Source: Rhizobium sp. P32RR-XVIII
GTDB taxonomy: Bacteria; Pseudomonadota; Alphaproteobacteria; Rhizobiales; Rhizobiaceae
Assembly (NCBI RefSeq): GCF_012641395.1
Contig: NZ_JABAIH010000001.1
Span: 434,001 to 498,000 of the forward strand
DNA length: 64,000 bases
Reading direction: 5' to 3'
Position 1 is the first letter of the stretch, and every line of letters starts with the position of its first letter. Under the pieces are notes generated by a model. It had not been told where the DNA came from, ran no database searches, and worked only from the letters and a program-made list of their open reading frames with translations. Below are positions 35,581 through 44,463 of this stretch, in pieces. A program made the translations under genes and the position numbers.

Positions 35581-37491
35581 CTATGCCCGCCTTTTACTGG
35601 GCGTATGCGGGGTCTTGTCCCAGAAGAAGGGGTTTGTTCTAAGTTGCAGCACGGCTCGCCACGCCGCTGCCGAGAGCATGAGCCAGTAGAGCGGCAACCC
35701 GGTCCACCGCAGCCCCATTGCCGCCTGCTCGCTGCCATCCAATTTCATCCGCCCGAGCCCAACAAAAATGATGTAGCTGAACACGACGTTGCAGAAATCG
35801 ATGCCGAACAAGATCCATTCAACGGGCTGTTTCGCCGTCGTTCCAATAATGACGTCGATTGCGGCACTCGCCAAAAAGACAAGCAGCCACGGATGGGCGA
35901 GCGAGGAAAGCAGCATTCCCGCGATAAGCAATTGAAAAACAGCAAAGCCGAACAGGCCCATCTCCCGCATCGGCTTTTGCGGCTCTCGCATCAGCACCAG
36001 CCAAGTCTGAAGCCAGCCTTTGAACCAGCGCGTTCGTTGGTGTATCCACATCTTGGGCGTAGACGGCGCATCCTCAAGCGTTCGGCAGCTCAATACCCCA
36101 CAACGGTATCCGCGCCGATAAAGACGCATGCCAAGATCGGCATCCTCCGTCACGTTGTAAGGGTCCCAGCCACCGGCTTCCTTAAGGGCTTCCGTCTTGA
36201 AGTGGTTCGATGTACCGCCGAGCGGCATCGGCAGGCGAAAGCGGGCGAGCATCGGCAGCAGCATTCGAAACAGCGCGGAATATTCCAGTGCGAACGAAGT
36301 CGAAATCCAGGAATCGCCGCTATTGGCGATGGCCAGAGGTGCCTGCAGGCACACGATCTCCTCGCTGCTGGCGGCAAATGTCGCATGAGCTTCCCGCAGC
36401 TGATCGGGGTGCGGACGATCCTCGGCGTCGTACACCGCAAGAAGTTCCCCACGCGCGGCCGCAAGCGCATAATTCAACGCTTTCGGCTTGGTTCGGGGTC
36501 TTGCAGGCGGCACCTCGACGATCTCGAATTGCGGGCCGAGTTCCTGCGCCCGCAAGGCCGCGATTGTCTCATGATCGTCTGCCTCACAGACCAGCTTGAT
36601 GTCGAGCCTCGATGCCGGCCATCTCAACCGTTTTAGCGAAGCGACGAGCTGGCTCGCCACCGCGGCTTCCTTATAAAGCGCGATGAGAATGGTGTAGACC
36701 GGCACCGGGCCCTCTGGAGCGGCGGGATGATCGAAACGATGCCGGCGGTTCGTGAGTGCAGCGATCCGGATCATCATCGCCGCAAGATAAAAAATGGAAA
36801 CTGACGCGTGAAGTGCCAGCACCACGGCGTCGTTGAAGATCGCGCCGATCACCAAGGCGGTGATCGCTACGCCCGCGAAGAAGCCCTGCTTCCCCAGCAG
36901 GACTATCCGTGCGCTCAGTTCCGGGCTGCGCTCGAACAGGCCATTGACGCTATCGTTGATCCGTCGGCGGGCACCGGCATTCCAGACAGCCGCCCGCAGC
37001 GCTTTCGAGGTTGTTACGACGAACTGCCGCCGGAGCTCCGGCTTCGCCTCGAACCTTGCGTTGAGCGCCGCTATCTGGCGGGCCCGGGGCACCATCGCAT
37101 GCATGCCCTGATGCATGTAATGTAGCCGTACCATCGTCGGCTGGTTGAGCTGGGTATCAAGTGCCTCGTTGTCGTGGATCAACCGGATGTCGAGCTCATC
37201 TAAGAACGGGAGCTGCAGCATTCGGGCGAGAGCAGCGTAATAGCTGTCGGCGTTGATCCAGCCGTTCGCCAGCAGTTCATCCTCGATGGCGGTGCCGTTG
37301 TGCCGCGCCAATTCGACCGCGCGTGCAATGGTTGGCTTGCCGATGCCGAGCTTTAGGAGAACGGCGACCTCGTCGCGAAAGTCAGCGCCGCCTCCCGCAG
37401 TTTGGCAACGCTGCTCCGAAGGTGCACGAATGGTTGATCGCGCGCTGTCGCGTACGACAGCGCCGCCGGGCGCATATTCCCCAGTACGCAT
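35581..37491 (-). CDS. Membrane-bound family 2 glycosyltransferase
   Basis: A 636-residue processive-type glycosyltransferase. Residues 40-180 resemble the N-terminal domain found before GSPII_E/MshE-like and rhizobial glycosyltransferases. Two membrane helices lie near 205-250. The catalytic domain has DIKLVCEADDHET, VYDAEDRPHPDQL, NVTEDADLGMRL and the acceptor motif HQRTRWFKGWLQ, matching the D,D,D,QxxRW pattern of cellulose/hyaluronan-type synthases. C-terminal helices follow. It is transcribed alone and probably makes or extends a surface polysaccharide. Confidence 0.9.
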   Translation of the reverse strand: MRTGEYAPGGAVVRDSARSTIRAPSEQRCQTAGGGADFRDEVAVLLKLGIGKPTIARAVELARHNGTAIEDELLANGWINADSYYAALARMLQLPFLDELDIRLIHDNEALDTQLNQPTMVRLHYMHQGMHAMVPRARQIAALNARFEAKPELRRQFVVTTSKALRAAVWNAGARRRINDSVNGLFERSPELSARIVLLGKQGFFAGVAITALVIGAIFNDAVVLALHASVSIFYLAAMMIRIAALTNRRHRFDHPAAPEGPVPVYTILIALYKEAAVASQLVASLKRLRWPASRLDIKLVCEADDHETIAALRAQELGPQFEIVEVPPARPRTKPKALNYALAAARGELLAVYDAEDRPHPDQLREAHATFAASSEEIVCLQAPLAIANSGDSWISTSFALEYSALFRMLLPMLARFRLPMPLGGTSNHFKTEALKEAGGWDPYNVTEDADLGMRLYRRGYRCGVLSCRTLEDAPSTPKMWIHQRTRWFKGWLQTWLVLMREPQKPMREMGLFGFAVFQLLIAGMLLSSLAHPWLLVFLASAAIDVIIGTTAKQPVEWILFGIDFCNVVFSYIIFVGLGRMKLDGSEQAAMGLRWTGLPLYWLMLSAAAWRAVLQLRTNPFFWDKTPHTPSKRRA

Positions 37492-37550
37492 GACTCTGAT
37501 ACACCATCGCCGAGAGGCGATGCCCCCGCCCTAACCCAGGCCGGATAATA

Positions 37551-38423
37551 ATGACACAATCTTTCCTTGCATCCCTACTTTTTAAGGGATTTTTAATATT
37601 TTTGCTGTCACAGGTTGCAGTTCACGCGGAACCCGCCCTGGCGCAGCAGGGGCCGGCATCGCTGCCGGTGCTTTTCGATGCTCGCGAACGCCTTGCCAAG
37701 CCGGACCTTTCGTCGCTCGTTCGCCTGCGATTTCTGACCTCCATCGACTTCCCGCCGTTCAACTTTACCGATCAGAACGGTAGGCTGTCAGGATTTAATG
37801 TCGACCTGGCGCGGGCAATATGTGACGAACTGGAAGTTGCTTCGAAGTGTGAAATCCAAGCGCTCCCCTTCGCCGATCTGAAGGAAGCGCTTGCGGCTTC
37901 TCAAGGAGATGCCGTCATTGCCGGGCTCGCCGTGACCTCGGAATTGCGCAAGCAATTTACCTTCAGCCGCCCCTACCTGATGCTGCCCGCCCGTTTCGTG
38001 CGCAATGTCAAAGCCGATATCAAAGGGGATGCTGCAGCGGCTCTCTCCAGCCTGTCGGTCGGGGTCGTCAAGGGGACCGCCCATGAAGCTATGCTCGCGG
38101 CCTACTTCCCGGCAATAAAAGCCGTACCCTTCGATAGCAAGGAAGCTCTGCTTGCCGCCTTGAAAGACAAGAAGGTCGATGCCGTCTTCGCTGATGCCTT
38201 GCAACTGTCCTTCTGGGTCTCGTCGCAGGCGTCCGCCAGATGCTGCGCACTCTTTGACGGCCCCTATATGTCGGAGCAGTTTCTGGGCGAGGGGATGACG
38301 ATCATGCTTCGGCAGAATGACAGCGTACTGACCGCGGCACTCGATCACGCGCTTGCAGCACTTTCCAGAAACGGCCGCCTGCAGGAAATTTACCTGCGGT
38401 ATTTCCCGTACGGGCTGTACTAG
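37551..38423 (+). CDS. Periplasmic solute-binding protein (family 3)
   Basis: A 290-residue exported binding protein of the amino-acid type (SBP family 3). After the signal peptide (ending near EPALAQQ) the lobe-I signature is IDFPPFNFTDQNGRLSGFNVDLARAI. Later segments are DAVIAGLAVTSELRKQFTFSRPY and VGVVKGTAHEAML. It starts at ATG 37551. No permease or ATPase gene lies nearby, so it either joins a distant transporter or is a stand-alone sensor. Its 3' end overlaps the convergent TerB-like gene by 4 bp. Confidence 0.87.
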   Translation: MTQSFLASLLFKGFLIFLLSQVAVHAEPALAQQGPASLPVLFDARERLAKPDLSSLVRLRFLTSIDFPPFNFTDQNGRLSGFNVDLARAICDELEVASKCEIQALPFADLKEALAASQGDAVIAGLAVTSELRKQFTFSRPYLMLPARFVRNVKADIKGDAAAALSSLSVGVVKGTAHEAMLAAYFPAIKAVPFDSKEALLAALKDKKVDAVFADALQLSFWVSSQASARCCALFDGPYMSEQFLGEGMTIMLRQNDSVLTAALDHALAALSRNGRLQEIYLRYFPYGLY

Positions 38424-38833
38424 CCCTTGCGGAAGCGGGCGATTGCGCTGCGCTCGATGGCGGCGCACGTAAGCTTGTCGAGCCCCAGCCGGTCGCGGAG
38501 CATGCTGAGCAGCCGCAACTCCTCGGCTTTGACCGACAGGTCGGCGGAGGCGACTTCGACCGCAAGCGCGTAGGCCGTGTCGTAAAGCCGCGCCGGCAGC
38601 GTGTCTTTCACGGTCTCCAGCACGACATCGAGACCTTCCGGTCCAGCGAGCAGCGCCGCGCAGTCGCGGGCGATCGAAATCAGCTTGCCGTCGTCGAAAT
38701 CCTTGAAGACCGGGAGAAAGCCGATCAGCTGGCCCATGCGTTGCATTTCGCGGTCGTTCATCGTGCTATCGACAGCGGATGCCATCACCATCACGTAGAT
38801 CAGCGCATCATGGGCGGAAAGCGGCTTGTTCAT
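38420..38833 (-). CDS. TerB-like tellurite resistance family protein
   Basis: A 137-residue all-helical protein from ATG 38833. It has TerB-like features: SAHDALIYVMVMASAVDSTMN with the acidic site near NDREMQRM, and a second acidic turn in VEVASADLSVKAEELRLL. TerB proteins bind divalent metals and occur in stress and tellurite clusters; this one is isolated from other ter genes. It is the third minus-strand gene after the S24 regulator and the SNase-like protein, 62 bp from the latter. Confidence 0.87.
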   Translation of the reverse strand: MNKPLSAHDALIYVMVMASAVDSTMNDREMQRMGQLIGFLPVFKDFDDGKLISIARDCAALLAGPEGLDVVLETVKDTLPARLYDTAYALAVEVASADLSVKAEELRLLSMLRDRLGLDKLTCAAIERSAIARFRKG

Positions 38834-38895
38834 TCGGTCATTCCCTCTGCTTTGTCCGGAGATTAGGAATTTCCGGCCGCCGTTACAAGGCATGG

Positions 38896-39636
38896 CTAGA
38901 GGGGATCGAGCGGATCATCCGGTGGCGGTGCGGGCGGCAGGGCAAGCGATGCGTTCTTGCGAGGGTCCTCCCCATAGACGCCCTTCTTCTGCGCCTTGGC
39001 TTTTTCGCCTAAGGCGACGAGGGGCGATCCGGCGCCGGCATCGGCCCAGCCGTTTTCCGCCAGCCACTTGGAGAGGTCTTGCGTGCCGATCTTGCAAGAG
39101 GCTGTCGTGGTACCGCTCCAGTTGGCGTCCTTCAGATCGCAGGTGATCGAGCGCAACCGCAAAAAGAGCCGGAAATTCGTTCTGGCAAGCATGCCGCAAG
39201 GCCATTCGTTTCCATCGGGCTCTTTGCAGATCATGTCGGTCGGCGTTGGAACGATACCTGCTAGCTGTAGCTTCCTGTCGCCGAAGGCAATAACGCCTGC
39301 ACTTTCCGCGACTGGCCTCGGCAGCGTTGCGGCTTTCTGCGGTTGCGGTTTTGGCTTCTCCGGTTTGCGCGCTGCAACCCTTTCCAGCGGCTTGCCATCC
39401 ACCTCGGCCGGATAGAATTTGCTGGATTCGTCAACCCGCCGTGCTCTCATGCTGATCCTCGGGTCGGGAGCGGCAGCAGGCGGCACAACCGGTTCCGGAA
39501 CTTCGGGAGTCGCGGTGTCTTCAACGCTCGCGGTCGGTTCCATATCCGGCTTGGGAAATCGTGCCCTGCCAGCCGCCAGCATTCCGGCGACAACGCCCAT
39601 TCCCGCAACAGCTGTCAGAAGCGCCGCAGGCCGCAT
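38896..39636 (-). CDS. Membrane-anchored SNase-fold-like protein
   Basis: A 246-residue protein with an N-terminal membrane anchor (LLTAVAGMGVVAGMLAAG), a Pro-rich linker (residues 35-110) and a C-terminal domain like a thermonuclease (SNase) fold: LQLAGIVPTP, NEWPCGMLARTNFRLFL, LSKWLAENGWADAGAG and AKAQKKGVYG. The usual catalytic Asp/Arg positions do not line up clearly, so it may lack nuclease activity. It follows the S24 regulator by 11 bp and probably shares its transcript. Confidence 0.8.
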   Translation of the reverse strand: MRPAALLTAVAGMGVVAGMLAAGRARFPKPDMEPTASVEDTATPEVPEPVVPPAAAPDPRISMRARRVDESSKFYPAEVDGKPLERVAARKPEKPKPQPQKAATLPRPVAESAGVIAFGDRKLQLAGIVPTPTDMICKEPDGNEWPCGMLARTNFRLFLRLRSITCDLKDANWSGTTTASCKIGTQDLSKWLAENGWADAGAGSPLVALGEKAKAQKKGVYGEDPRKNASLALPPAPPPDDPLDPL

Positions 39637-39647
39637 GGAACATTTTC

Positions 39648-40310
39648 CTATTGGCTGGCCCAGATAATGCGCGCGATCCAGTCGACGTCGGAAAGCTCGA
39701 TCGTCCGGTTTGGGTGTTCGGGATTGAGAGACAACAGTTCAATCGACCGCGGGCTCTGGCGCAGCAGAACTTTGGCCATCACTTCGCCCTCGCGGGTCTT
39801 GACGACGACACGGTCGTTGCGGCGCACCTGTGCGCCGGGCTCCACGATCAGCACATCGCCGTCGCGATAAAGCGGCATCATGCTCTCGCCCTGCACTTCG
39901 AGGGCATAGACACCTGCCTTCTGCGAGGGCGCTATGGGGAATTCGACAACATCCCACCCCTGGCCGGCCGGGAAACCGCCATCATCAAAAAAGCCACCCG
40001 CACCGGCCTGCGCAAAGCCGAGCAGGGGGATCGAACTCGTCGGCGGCGGAAAGGCGCTGTCCCGTCCGGAAAAGCCGTTTGCGGGCTGCATGAAGCCCAT
40101 GAACTGCTCCATCGTCGACCCGGTCGCATAGAGCACCTTGGCGATCGATTCCGTCGACGGCCAGCGTAGACGGCCATCGGAAGACAGCCGCTTGGATTTG
40201 TTGAACGAGGTGGGATCGAGACCGGCACGGCGCGCAAGACCGGATGGCGTCAGGTCATGCCGTTCGGCAAGCCTGTCGATCGCTCCCCAAATCTGCTCGT
40301 GTGACAGCAT
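39648..40310 (-). CDS. XRE-family regulator with S24 (LexA-like) peptidase domain
   Basis: A 220-residue protein from ATG 40310. An N-terminal helix-turn-helix reads LTPSGLARRAGLDPTSFNKSKR. The C-terminal S24 domain has the catalytic Ser in EVQGESMMPLYRDGDVLIVEP and the Lys in NDRVVVKTREGEVMAKVL. This architecture is found in phage CI-type repressors and in stress regulators such as ImmR/LexA relatives. No phage genes are nearby, so it is probably a chromosomal stress regulator. It heads a likely operon with the SNase-like gene. Confidence 0.9.
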   Translation of the reverse strand: MLSHEQIWGAIDRLAERHDLTPSGLARRAGLDPTSFNKSKRLSSDGRLRWPSTESIAKVLYATGSTMEQFMGFMQPANGFSGRDSAFPPPTSSIPLLGFAQAGAGGFFDDGGFPAGQGWDVVEFPIAPSQKAGVYALEVQGESMMPLYRDGDVLIVEPGAQVRRNDRVVVKTREGEVMAKVLLRQSPRSIELLSLNPEHPNRTIELSDVDWIARIIWASQ

Positions 40311-40414
40311 CTTGCGTGATCCTGCGCCGCGGGCGCCGCTCTCCAATCGCAAGAAAGATTAACGCCAAGCTTTCCCCGAGTAAAGAGGCAAGAGGAATAA
40401 AATCCTGTTCTGGC

Positions 40415-41062
40415 TTAAGCGACCATCGCGACGTTGATCTTGCCGAGCTGGATGACGGCCTGCGTGCGGCTGTCGACATTGAGCTTCAGGAGGATCGCCG
40501 ATACATGCGCCTTGATTGTTGCTTCGGAAACGCCGAGTTCATAAGCGATCTGTTTGTTGAGCAGCCCTTCGGCGAGCATGGTGAGTACCCGGCTCTGCTG
40601 CGGCGTCAGCGTGTGGAGGCGGTGGATGAGGTCCGCGACGTCCGGATCCTGCTCCTGCCCATCGCGATAACCCTCCGGCGTGGCGATGTCGCCGGCCAGC
40701 ACCCTCTGGATGCTGCGGCGAATATCCTCGATGCCCGAAGATTTGGAAATGAAACCCGAGGCGCCGAGTTCCAGGGCGCGGCGGATTGTGGTGGCATCAT
40801 CCGTCGCAGAAATGATGACGATCGGCAGACTGACGAATTCGGAGCGTAGCGCCATGAGGCCGGAAAAACCGCTAACACCAGGCATTGCGAGATCGAGCAG
40901 CATGAGATCCGCCTCAGGGTGTTCGCCTGCTGCAGCACGCGCAGCTGCAAAATCGCCAGCTTCCTCGACTATCCACCGCCCCTCCATGCCGGCCACGGCT
41001 TGACGCAACGCATCCCGGAAAAGCGGGTGGTCATCCGCGATGATGATCGTCTGTTCCTGCAT
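40415..41062 (-). CDS. LuxR-family response regulator
   Basis: A 215-residue NarL/FixJ-type regulator from ATG 41062 (MQEQTIIIADDHPLFRDALR). The receiver has the DD pair, the phospho-Asp in LMLLDLAMPGVSG and Lys in GFISKSSG. The DNA-binding domain is LTPQQSRVLTMLAEGLLNKQ followed by VSEATIKAHVSAILLKL. No histidine kinase is adjacent, so its partner is elsewhere. The frame extends to 41125 without a supporting start. An inverted repeat (41138-41153) lies upstream. Confidence 0.93.
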   Translation of the reverse strand: MQEQTIIIADDHPLFRDALRQAVAGMEGRWIVEEAGDFAAARAAAGEHPEADLMLLDLAMPGVSGFSGLMALRSEFVSLPIVIISATDDATTIRRALELGASGFISKSSGIEDIRRSIQRVLAGDIATPEGYRDGQEQDPDVADLIHRLHTLTPQQSRVLTMLAEGLLNKQIAYELGVSEATIKAHVSAILLKLNVDSRTQAVIQLGKINVAMVA

Positions 41063-41137
41063 CGAAAACTCCCTCCCAAGAGTTCGATCTCGTCTTCCGC
41101 GATGTCCGCCGGAACCCCGCCGCACATGCGTTCCCCG

Positions 41138-41153
41138 TGATATTAGTATATCA
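41138..41153. promoter_or_regulatory. Inverted repeat upstream of the response regulator
   Basis: TGATAT-TAGT-ATATCA is a perfect 6-bp inverted repeat, 76 bp before the response-regulator start. It looks like a dimeric protein binding site. Confidence 0.4.
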
Positions 41154-41155
41154 AG

Positions 41156-41554
41156 TTAGGTCTTCTGCGGAAGAGGCGCGGTCTTTTCCTCCTCCTGGAA
41201 TTGCTTCACCATCCCCATGAAGCTCTTCATGAACCGCTCCATGATGCTGATCGAGCGATCGACTTCGGCATCCGTCGGTAGCGCCTTGTTGACGATGCTC
41301 TTGTTTTCGAGCGCCGTTACGCGGCCGGAAAGCCGGTCGAGTTCATCTTCATAGGCGGCGCGTTCGTCCGCAGCCATGCGGCAGACCAGCGAACCATCCT
41401 TTTCCTCGCAAAGCGACATGGCGCCGGTCTGCTTATCGAGCCGGACGAAATGGTCGCCGCTCCGTTCAAGCTGGAAGCGAGCCGGGTCCGGGTCGGCTGC
41501 AAGCGCCGTCAGCGGTAGAAGAAGTGCGGCAATCCCGGTTGCGATCGTTCTCAT
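41156..41554 (-). CDS. Unknown exported coiled-coil protein
   Basis: A 132-residue protein with a signal peptide (MRTIATGIAALLLPLTALAA, cut near LAA-DP). The mature part has two Cys residues that could form a disulfide (SLCEEKDGSLVCR), then a coiled-coil stretch (AAYEDELDRLSGRVTALENK) and a charged amphipathic C-terminus. Function unknown; it is likely periplasmic. It lies 93 bp upstream of the response regulator on the same strand. Confidence 0.8.
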   Translation of the reverse strand: MRTIATGIAALLLPLTALAADPDPARFQLERSGDHFVRLDKQTGAMSLCEEKDGSLVCRMAADERAAYEDELDRLSGRVTALENKSIVNKALPTDAEVDRSISIMERFMKSFMGMVKQFQEEEKTAPLPQKT

Positions 41555-41672
41555 GGTGTCATCCTCCGGATTTTTGTTGCGGCTGCCCTGTTTTTGGCGG
41601 GGGAGCCGTGGACATCGCCGTCTGTTTCCGGCAAAGCGCTCACCACAAGATCAGCCATTGCATGAGGCCATC

Positions 41673-42026
41673 ATGACTGTGACGCCGACCCTTTACAAGA
41701 TCGTGACGGAAGCGCTCTGGCAGGAAGCCAAGCAAAACGGCGTTTTTCATGGCGCCGCCATCGACCTCAAGGACGGCTTCATTCACTTCTCGACGGCAGC
41801 GCAGGTGCGGCAGACGGCGGCGCTGCATTTCGCCGGACAATCGGGGCTGCTGCTCGTCGCCATCGACGGCGGCAAACTTGGCGATAAGCTGGTTTTCGAA
41901 CCCTCCCGCGGCGGCGATCTCTTCCCGCATCTTTATGCCGACCTGCCGCTTTCGGCGGTCGCATGGGAAAGGCCGCTGCCGCTTGATGATACCGGACAGC
42001 ATATTTTCCCGGAGCTCCTGTCGTGA
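41673..42026 (+). CDS. DUF952 family protein
   Basis: A 117-residue protein from ATG 41673. It has the DUF952 pattern: LYKIVTEALWQEA, GFIHFSTAAQVRQTA, and a Pro/His motif near FPHLYADLPLSAV. The role of this family is unknown; it resembles a small enzyme fold with conserved His residues. Its TGA overlaps the GTG of pyrD, so the two are translationally coupled, as in other rhizobia. Confidence 0.88.
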   Translation: MTVTPTLYKIVTEALWQEAKQNGVFHGAAIDLKDGFIHFSTAAQVRQTAALHFAGQSGLLLVAIDGGKLGDKLVFEPSRGGDLFPHLYADLPLSAVAWERPLPLDDTGQHIFPELLS

Positions 42027-43111
42027 TCGGGACGTTCAAGCACGCCGCCCGCAAGGGTCTCTTTCTCTTCGACCCGGAAACCGCGCATGGGATGTCGATT
42101 GCGGCACTGAAATCCGGCCTGGTTCCGGCCTGCCGCATCGCGCCTGATCCGCGGCTGGCGCAAACCGTTGCGGGCCTGACCTTCGAAAATCCGCTCGGCA
42201 TGGCGGCCGGCTACGACAAGAATGCCGAAGTCCCGGAAGCCCTGCTGAAGCTTGGTTTCGGCTTCACTGAGATCGGCACGGTCACGCCAAAACCGCAATC
42301 CGGCAATCCGCGCCCGCGCATCTTCCGCCTGGTGGAAGACGAGGCCGTCATCAACCGCCTCGGCTTCAACAACGAGGGCCACGACGCAGCCTTCCAGCGT
42401 CTGTCGGCGATCCGGGGCAAGGGCATCATCGGCGTCAACATCGGGGCCAACAAGGACAGCGAAGACCGCATCGGCGATTATGTGACGGGGATCCGCAGCT
42501 TCTATTCCGTCGCGCGCTACTTCACGGCCAATATCTCCTCGCCGAATACACCGGGCCTGCGCGATCTGCAGGCGCGCGAGAGCCTCGCCGCGCTTCTGTC
42601 CGCCGTGCTTGCCGCCCGCGACGAGGAGGCCGCCAGATCAGATCGGAAAATTCCGGTCTTCCTGAAGATCGCCCCCGACCTGACCGAAGAGGCGATGGAT
42701 GACATTGCGGCCGAAGTGCTTTCCCATTCGCTGGACGGCCTGATCGTCTCTAACACGACCCTCGCGCGCGATGGCCTCAAGGATCTGCGTCAGGCGAAGG
42801 AAGCCGGCGGTCTTTCCGGTAAGCCGCTTTTCGAAATGTCGACCACGGTTCTTGCGAAAATGCGCAAGCGGGTCGGGCCGGCACTCCCGATCATCGGCGT
42901 CGGCGGTGTCTCCTCGGCGGAAACCGCGCTGGAAAAGATCAGGGCAGGGGCCGACCTCGTGCAGCTTTACTCCTGCATGGTCTACGAAGGTCCCGGCCTG
43001 CCAGGCGAGATCGTCCGCGGCCTCTCAAAGCTGCTCGATCGCGAGAAGGTTTCGTCGATCCGCGACCTGCGCGACATCCGCACCGATCATTGGGCGGCCC
43101 GGAACGTCTGA
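42023..43111 (+). CDS. pyrD: Dihydroorotate dehydrogenase (quinone), class 2
   Basis: This 362-residue flavoenzyme of pyrimidine synthesis oxidises dihydroorotate with quinone. It starts at GTG 42023. Signatures are NPLGMAAGYDKNAEVPEALL, EIGTVTPKPQSGNPRPRIFR, GVNIGANK, and NISSPNTPGLRDLQ with the catalytic Ser of class 2. The FMN phosphate region is GVGGVSSAETALEKI. Its N-terminal helices should dip into the membrane. The last 25 bp overlap the convergent MATE gene. Confidence 0.95.
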   Translation: MIGTFKHAARKGLFLFDPETAHGMSIAALKSGLVPACRIAPDPRLAQTVAGLTFENPLGMAAGYDKNAEVPEALLKLGFGFTEIGTVTPKPQSGNPRPRIFRLVEDEAVINRLGFNNEGHDAAFQRLSAIRGKGIIGVNIGANKDSEDRIGDYVTGIRSFYSVARYFTANISSPNTPGLRDLQARESLAALLSAVLAARDEEAARSDRKIPVFLKIAPDLTEEAMDDIAAEVLSHSLDGLIVSNTTLARDGLKDLRQAKEAGGLSGKPLFEMSTTVLAKMRKRVGPALPIIGVGGVSSAETALEKIRAGADLVQLYSCMVYEGPGLPGEIVRGLSKLLDREKVSSIRDLRDIRTDHWAARNV

Positions 43112-44433
43112 TTGGCGCGCGGCTTCACGAGCATCGCCAGGAAGACGCCGCGGAAAAGCAGGAAGGCATTCATCGAAAGCCAGAGGCCGTGATTGCCGAA
43201 GAGCGGCACAAAGACGGCAAGTGCAGCAAGGTAGCCGGCAAACGACATCAGCATGCGGTCGCGCATGTCGGCCGACCACGTCGCGCCGATGAAAACACCG
43301 TCCATGAGGAAGGCGAGAGCGCCGGTCAGCCCGGTGATCGCCGCCCAGGGCAGGTAGGTCTCGGCGGCCGCCCGCACCTCCGGTGAGGTCGTCAGCAGCG
43401 AAATCAGCCACGGACCGGCGGCGAGGAAGAAGGTGGAGGCCGCCAATGCCAGCCCGAAGGACCAGATAGCGGTCAGTTTCAGTCCGCGGTCGAAGGCCGG
43501 CCGGTGGGCCGCACCGATCGCCCGCCCGGTGATCTGTTCCGCGGCATTGGCAAGCCCGTCGAGATAGTAGCTGGAAAGCAGGAAGAAGTTCATCAGCACG
43601 GCATTGGCGGCAAGCGTGATCGCCCCGAAGCTCGTGCCGATCCGCGTCATGATTGTAAAGGAACCGATCAGCACGAAGGTGCGGATCAGGATGTCGCGAT
43701 TGAGTGCAAAGAGTTCCGCCAGCCGGTGCCGCGAGAAGATCTCCGCACGCTTTGGTCGGTCGGCAGCCGCGAAACTCCTGAGAACGAGAAAGATGCCGGT
43801 GAGTGCGCCCGCCGTCTCGCCCGCCATGCTGCCCCACGCAACGCCGGCTACGCCCCGGTTCAGCCAGAGGCCGAGATAGATCGAAAGCACGATATTGATG
43901 CTGTTGATCAGCGCCTGCAGGAAGAGGCCGGTGCCGCCTTGCCCGCGACCGAGGACAAAGCCGAGGATCGCATAATTCGCGAGGGCCGCAGGGGCGGCAA
44001 GAATTCGGATGGAGAAATAGGTGCTCGTCGCTTGCGCGATCGCCGCGTCTGGACCCATCAATGCGAGTCCTGCCGGCAGCAGCAGCGGCGAAAGACAGAG
44101 AAGCGCAAGCCCGCAGCCGAGCGCCGAAACCATTGCCCGCCAGAAGACGCCCTGCTGCTCATGTGCATCGCCCCGTCCGAGCGCCTGCGCCGTCAGACCG
44201 GTCGTCGAGGCCCGCAGGAAGTTGAAGCTGCCAAGGATGAGGTCGAAGAGCATGGCTCCGATCGCCAGTCCTGCCAGCGCGTCCGGTTGCCCCATGTGGC
44301 CCACGACGCCGGTACCAACGAGGCCGAGCAGCGGCGTCGTCATGAAGCCGAGCGTCATCGGAATGGCGATGGACAGCACCAGCCGATGCGTCACATCGAA
44401 TGTCAGTCGGTTTTCGCGCGCGCGATGATCCAT
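43087..44433 (-). CDS. MATE family efflux transporter
   Basis: A 448-residue exporter with twelve predicted helices, arranged as two six-helix halves. The first half opens with HRLVLSIAIPMTLGFMTTPL and contains VDTAxx-like GLVGTGVVGHMGQPDALAGL. The second half has YYLDGLANAAEQITGRAIGA. It resembles the DinF group of multidrug and toxin exporters, coupled to H+ or Na+. It starts at ATG 44433. The substrate is unknown. Confidence 0.92.
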   Translation of the reverse strand: MDHRARENRLTFDVTHRLVLSIAIPMTLGFMTTPLLGLVGTGVVGHMGQPDALAGLAIGAMLFDLILGSFNFLRASTTGLTAQALGRGDAHEQQGVFWRAMVSALGCGLALLCLSPLLLPAGLALMGPDAAIAQATSTYFSIRILAAPAALANYAILGFVLGRGQGGTGLFLQALINSINIVLSIYLGLWLNRGVAGVAWGSMAGETAGALTGIFLVLRSFAAADRPKRAEIFSRHRLAELFALNRDILIRTFVLIGSFTIMTRIGTSFGAITLAANAVLMNFFLLSSYYLDGLANAAEQITGRAIGAAHRPAFDRGLKLTAIWSFGLALAASTFFLAAGPWLISLLTTSPEVRAAAETYLPWAAITGLTGALAFLMDGVFIGATWSADMRDRMLMSFAGYLAALAVFVPLFGNHGLWLSMNAFLLFRGVFLAMLVKPRANQTFRAAQ

Positions 44434-44463
44434 TTCCGCCTCGGGCTTTAGAGGCAGAACGCC

